From Deltaproteobacteria bacterium (GTDB lineage: Bacteria > Desulfobacterota > Binatia > UBA9968), in NCBI GenBank assembly GCA_016874755.1, contig VGTH01000023.1, forward strand, positions 1-64,000: a stretch of 64,000 nucleotides of DNA, written 5' to 3'. The translations under genes were made by a program, and so were the position numbers. This document shows positions 62,084 to 64,000 of this stretch, piece by piece (positions within the stretch are counted from its first letter, which is position 1; the number at the start of each line of letters is the position of its first letter). The notes below the pieces were generated by a model. That model saw nothing but the letters and a program-made list of their open reading frames with translations, was not told where the DNA came from and made no database searches.

Positions 62084-62095
62084 GGGGTGCGTAGC

Positions 62096-62358
62096 TAGCC
62101 CGGATTATTCATCGCTGCGGCGCGATCGAAGTGAAACTCTTCCGCAGCGAAGGCAACAGATATCCGCTTCGACGCCGCCTTGTAGGGGGGCGACCGGCGG
62201 TCGCCCTGCTCTGCGAATCGCAGTGGAAAGGTCGAAGCGATGCCCAGCATCGGCGAATCAAACCGAACGATTTGCGCTGATGCCTTCGCTCCTCCAGAGT
62301 TCCACTTGGATCGACACAGTGTCATGGGTTTTCCCGGTCGCATGAATAATTCGGGCTA
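62096..62358. mobile_element. MITE-like element between pstS and pstC
   Basis: Terminal inverted repeats TAGCCCGGATTATTCAT (62096-62112) and its complement form (62342-62358, reading TAGCCCGAATTATTCAT on the minus strand) match at 16 of 17 positions and enclose 263 bases with no gene. Both ends are flanked by CTAG. A GTAGGGGGGCGACC palindrome (62182-62206) is nested in it. There is no transposase, so it would be non-autonomous. Confidence 0.65.
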
Positions 62359-62362
62359 GGAT

Positions 62363-63346
62363 CTAGAACTTGGCTTCTCGCTTCATCAGATCTTCGATCT
62401 TGACGCCGACCTCGGCGCTGCCGCCGAAGACGGTGCCGGTCTTGCCCTTCTGCAGATGTTCCAGACCCAGAGTATAGGCATTGGCCGGCAGCGCGACATA
62501 TTTCACTTCTTTGACTAGTTTGCTGGCGTTTTTCAGGAAGAACTCGACGAAATCTTTCACGTAGGTTCTGGCCAACGACTTTTTGCTGACATAGATGAAA
62601 ACCGGCCGGGAGAGCGGCTGATAAGTGCCGTCTTCGACGGTCTTGGCTGAAGGCATCACTGCGCCTTTGCCACCATCCACGGCAACCGCTTTCAGCTTCT
62701 TTTGATTCTCGATGTAGTAGGCATAGCCGAAATAACCGAGGGCGTTGCGGTCGTTGGCGATGCCCTGGACCAACACGTTGTCGTCTTCGCTGGCGGTGAA
62801 ATCGCCGCGGCTCGATTTGGCCTTGCCGATCACGGCTTCGGTGAAGTAGTCAAAAGTTCCCGAGTCAGCGCCGGGGCCGAACAGCTTCAATGGATTGTTC
62901 GGCCAATCCGGTCGTATCTGGTTCCAGGTCGTTACCTTGCCCTGAGCGCCGGGCTGCCACATGTTTTTTAGGTCCGCTATGGAAACCGATTTCACCCAGT
63001 CGTTTTTGAGATTCACCATCACCGTGAGAGCATCGTAAGCGATCGGTAGCTCGAAAAATTCCACGCCGGTCTTTTTGCACGCCTCGACTTCCTGTTTGAG
63101 GATGGGCCGCGAAGCATTGCTCACGGCGATTTCGCCGCGGCAAAATTTCTTGAAGCCGCCGCCGGTGCCGGCGATGCCAACGGTGACTCGCACCTTGCCC
63201 TTCTTGGATATCTGAAACTCCTCTGCGACCGCCTCTATAATCGGAAAAACCGTGCTCGACCCATCGATTTGCACTACCTGGGCTTGCCCCTGTGCGCCCC
63301 AGCTGAGTCCGGCGAGCAGCCCCAACGCCAGCACCGCTTGCTTCAT
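62363..63346 (-). CDS. pstS: Phosphate-binding periplasmic protein
   Basis: A 327-residue binding protein. The signal peptide MKQAVLALGLLAGLSWGAQG is followed by VQIDGSSTVFPIIEAVAEEF, the phosphate-site TGGGFKKFCRGEIAVSNASR and GADSGTFDYFTEAVIGKAKS. The start has an AAGGAG site. A seven-codon extension with no ribosome site is excluded. It heads the operon through phoR, preceded by a Pho box. Confidence 0.95.
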   Translation of the reverse strand: MKQAVLALGLLAGLSWGAQGQAQVVQIDGSSTVFPIIEAVAEEFQISKKGKVRVTVGIAGTGGGFKKFCRGEIAVSNASRPILKQEVEACKKTGVEFFELPIAYDALTVMVNLKNDWVKSVSIADLKNMWQPGAQGKVTTWNQIRPDWPNNPLKLFGPGADSGTFDYFTEAVIGKAKSSRGDFTASEDDNVLVQGIANDRNALGYFGYAYYIENQKKLKAVAVDGGKGAVMPSAKTVEDGTYQPLSRPVFIYVSKKSLARTYVKDFVEFFLKNASKLVKEVKYVALPANAYTLGLEHLQKGKTGTVFGGSAEVGVKIEDLMKREAKF

Positions 63347-63381
63347 GTGATTCTCCTTAACAGACAAACTAAGCGCCCTTT

Positions 63382-63410
63382 GTTACGGCAATGTTACAGA
63401 ATGATTAAAC
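63382..63410 (-). promoter_or_regulatory. Candidate Pho box upstream of pstS
   Basis: GTTACGG (63382-63388), GTTACAG (63393-63399) and the weaker ATTAAAC (63404-63410) repeat every 11 bases, 36 bases before the start. On the minus strand the first two read CCGTAAC and CTGTAAC, the same half-site as upstream of the DUF47 gene. Confidence 0.6.
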
Positions 63411-63473
63411 CTGGGTGAACGGTTGACGCGGCGTTCACAGCGCGGGGAAATCTTGCCGCGGCTTGACAGCGGC

Positions 63474-64000
63474 TTAGAATCGTTCGGCGGGTCTGCGCCG
63501 TGCGGCGGCAGGTTGGCGCAGCCCGGCATAAAAAATCGCCGCGAGGACGAAACAGGCGATCAAACCGGTCATCATCGGAGCGTAACTTTGATGGCGATCG
63601 TAAACCGCGCCGGCGATGACCGGTCCGACCGCCGCACCCCAGAGATAAAACGCGCTCATGGTGCCGCGAATGGTGCCGAAGTGTTTGCGGCCGAAGAAAT
63701 CGCCAACCGTGGCCCAGCCCACCGGAAAGATCGATTCGACGACCGTAAACAATATGACGAAGAGCCACAGCGTCCATTCCGCCTGGCCGTAGGCCAATAG
63801 TAGAAGCGAGCCGACGCCGACCACCATGCTGCAGGCCATCAAGCGCGGTTTGTTCATGCGATCGGCGAGCCAGCCGAGCAGTAGGTGGGTTGGCAGGCTG
63901 ACCAAAGCCATGGTCGCCAGCAGTGTGGCAGCGCGCGGCTGGCTTAAACCTTTCCAAACCATGATCGGGATGAAGTGCACCGTGATCGTATTGAACGCCG
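63474..64000 (-). CDS. MFS transporter, C-terminal part (cut by window end)
   Basis: The last 175 or so residues of a major-facilitator protein: about six membrane helices with LLGWLADRMNKPRLMACSMV (the G-x-L-a-D-r-x-g/n loop between helices) and ATVGDFFGRKHFGTIRGTMS. The frame continues through the right edge. Substrate cannot be judged. It faces the same way as the pst operon but a Pho-box gap separates them. Confidence 0.88.
   Translation of the reverse strand, partial: AFNTITVHFIPIMVWKGLSQPRAATLLATMALVSLPTHLLLGWLADRMNKPRLMACSMVVGVGSLLLLAYGQAEWTLWLFVILFTVVESIFPVGWATVGDFFGRKHFGTIRGTMSAFYLWGAAVGPVIAGAVYDRHQSYAPMMTGLIACFVLAAIFYAGLRQPAAARRRPAERF

Overview
The window is a moderately GC-rich chromosomal segment of a Gram-negative-type bacterium, probably an uncultured soil or sediment lineage. 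It has complex I and quinone genes, a PhoBR/Pst phosphate regulon, lipoprotein signals and many substrate-binding proteins. The mix of orphan NMT1/THI5-type binding proteins, amidohydrolases, luciferase-like oxidoreductases and Asp/Glu-racemase-like proteins recalls metagenome genomes once called Deltaproteobacteria (for example Binatota-like). That placement is inference; no rRNA gene is present to test it.

Layout: 0.2-3.7 kb holds an orphan nuoB, a small conserved-domain protein, a membrane protein, ubiE and a polyprenyl diphosphate synthase. 4.1-10.9 kb holds an Lrp/AsnC regulator directly before gltB and gltD. 11-12.8 kb holds small unknown genes and a decayed gene. 12.8-16 kb (minus) is a first accessory block of binding protein, amidohydrolase and beta-hydroxyacid dehydrogenase. 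16.2-27.6 kb (plus) is a long, tightly coupled operon: alpha/beta hydrolase, NTF2-like membrane protein, a desaturase fused to a squalene/phytoene-synthase-like domain, a Rieske oxygenase, two radical SAM enzymes, two GNAT-like proteins and a GH3-type acyl-adenylating enzyme. I do not recognise this set; it looks like a biosynthetic cluster for an unusual isoprenoid or lipid amide and is the main candidate for an undescribed system.

27.7-37.9 kb and 43.9-48 kb hold two further accessory blocks (FMN-binding split barrel, dehydrogenase, luciferase-like oxidoreductases, amidohydrolase, racemase-like proteins without the catalytic cysteines, NMT1 binding proteins without permeases, PanB-like enzyme). 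Between them lie polA and uup. 48-54 kb is housekeeping: maf, dus, a tautomerase, tRNA-Ser(GGA), SRP RNA, dnaX, ybaB/ebfC, recR and two small genes. 54.3-63.4 kb (minus) is a phosphate island read pstS-pstC-pstA-pstB-phoU-phoB-phoR, then a DUF47 protein and a Pit permease. Both units are preceded by 11-nt-phased GTTAC repeats that look like Pho boxes. The window ends inside an MFS transporter.

A second theme is dispersed palindromic repeats of at least six families. Most sit between genes, but four lie in frame inside coding sequences (two binding-protein leader regions, a GNAT protein and the GH3 protein), one supplies a stop codon, and a 263-bp MITE-like element separates pstS from pstC.
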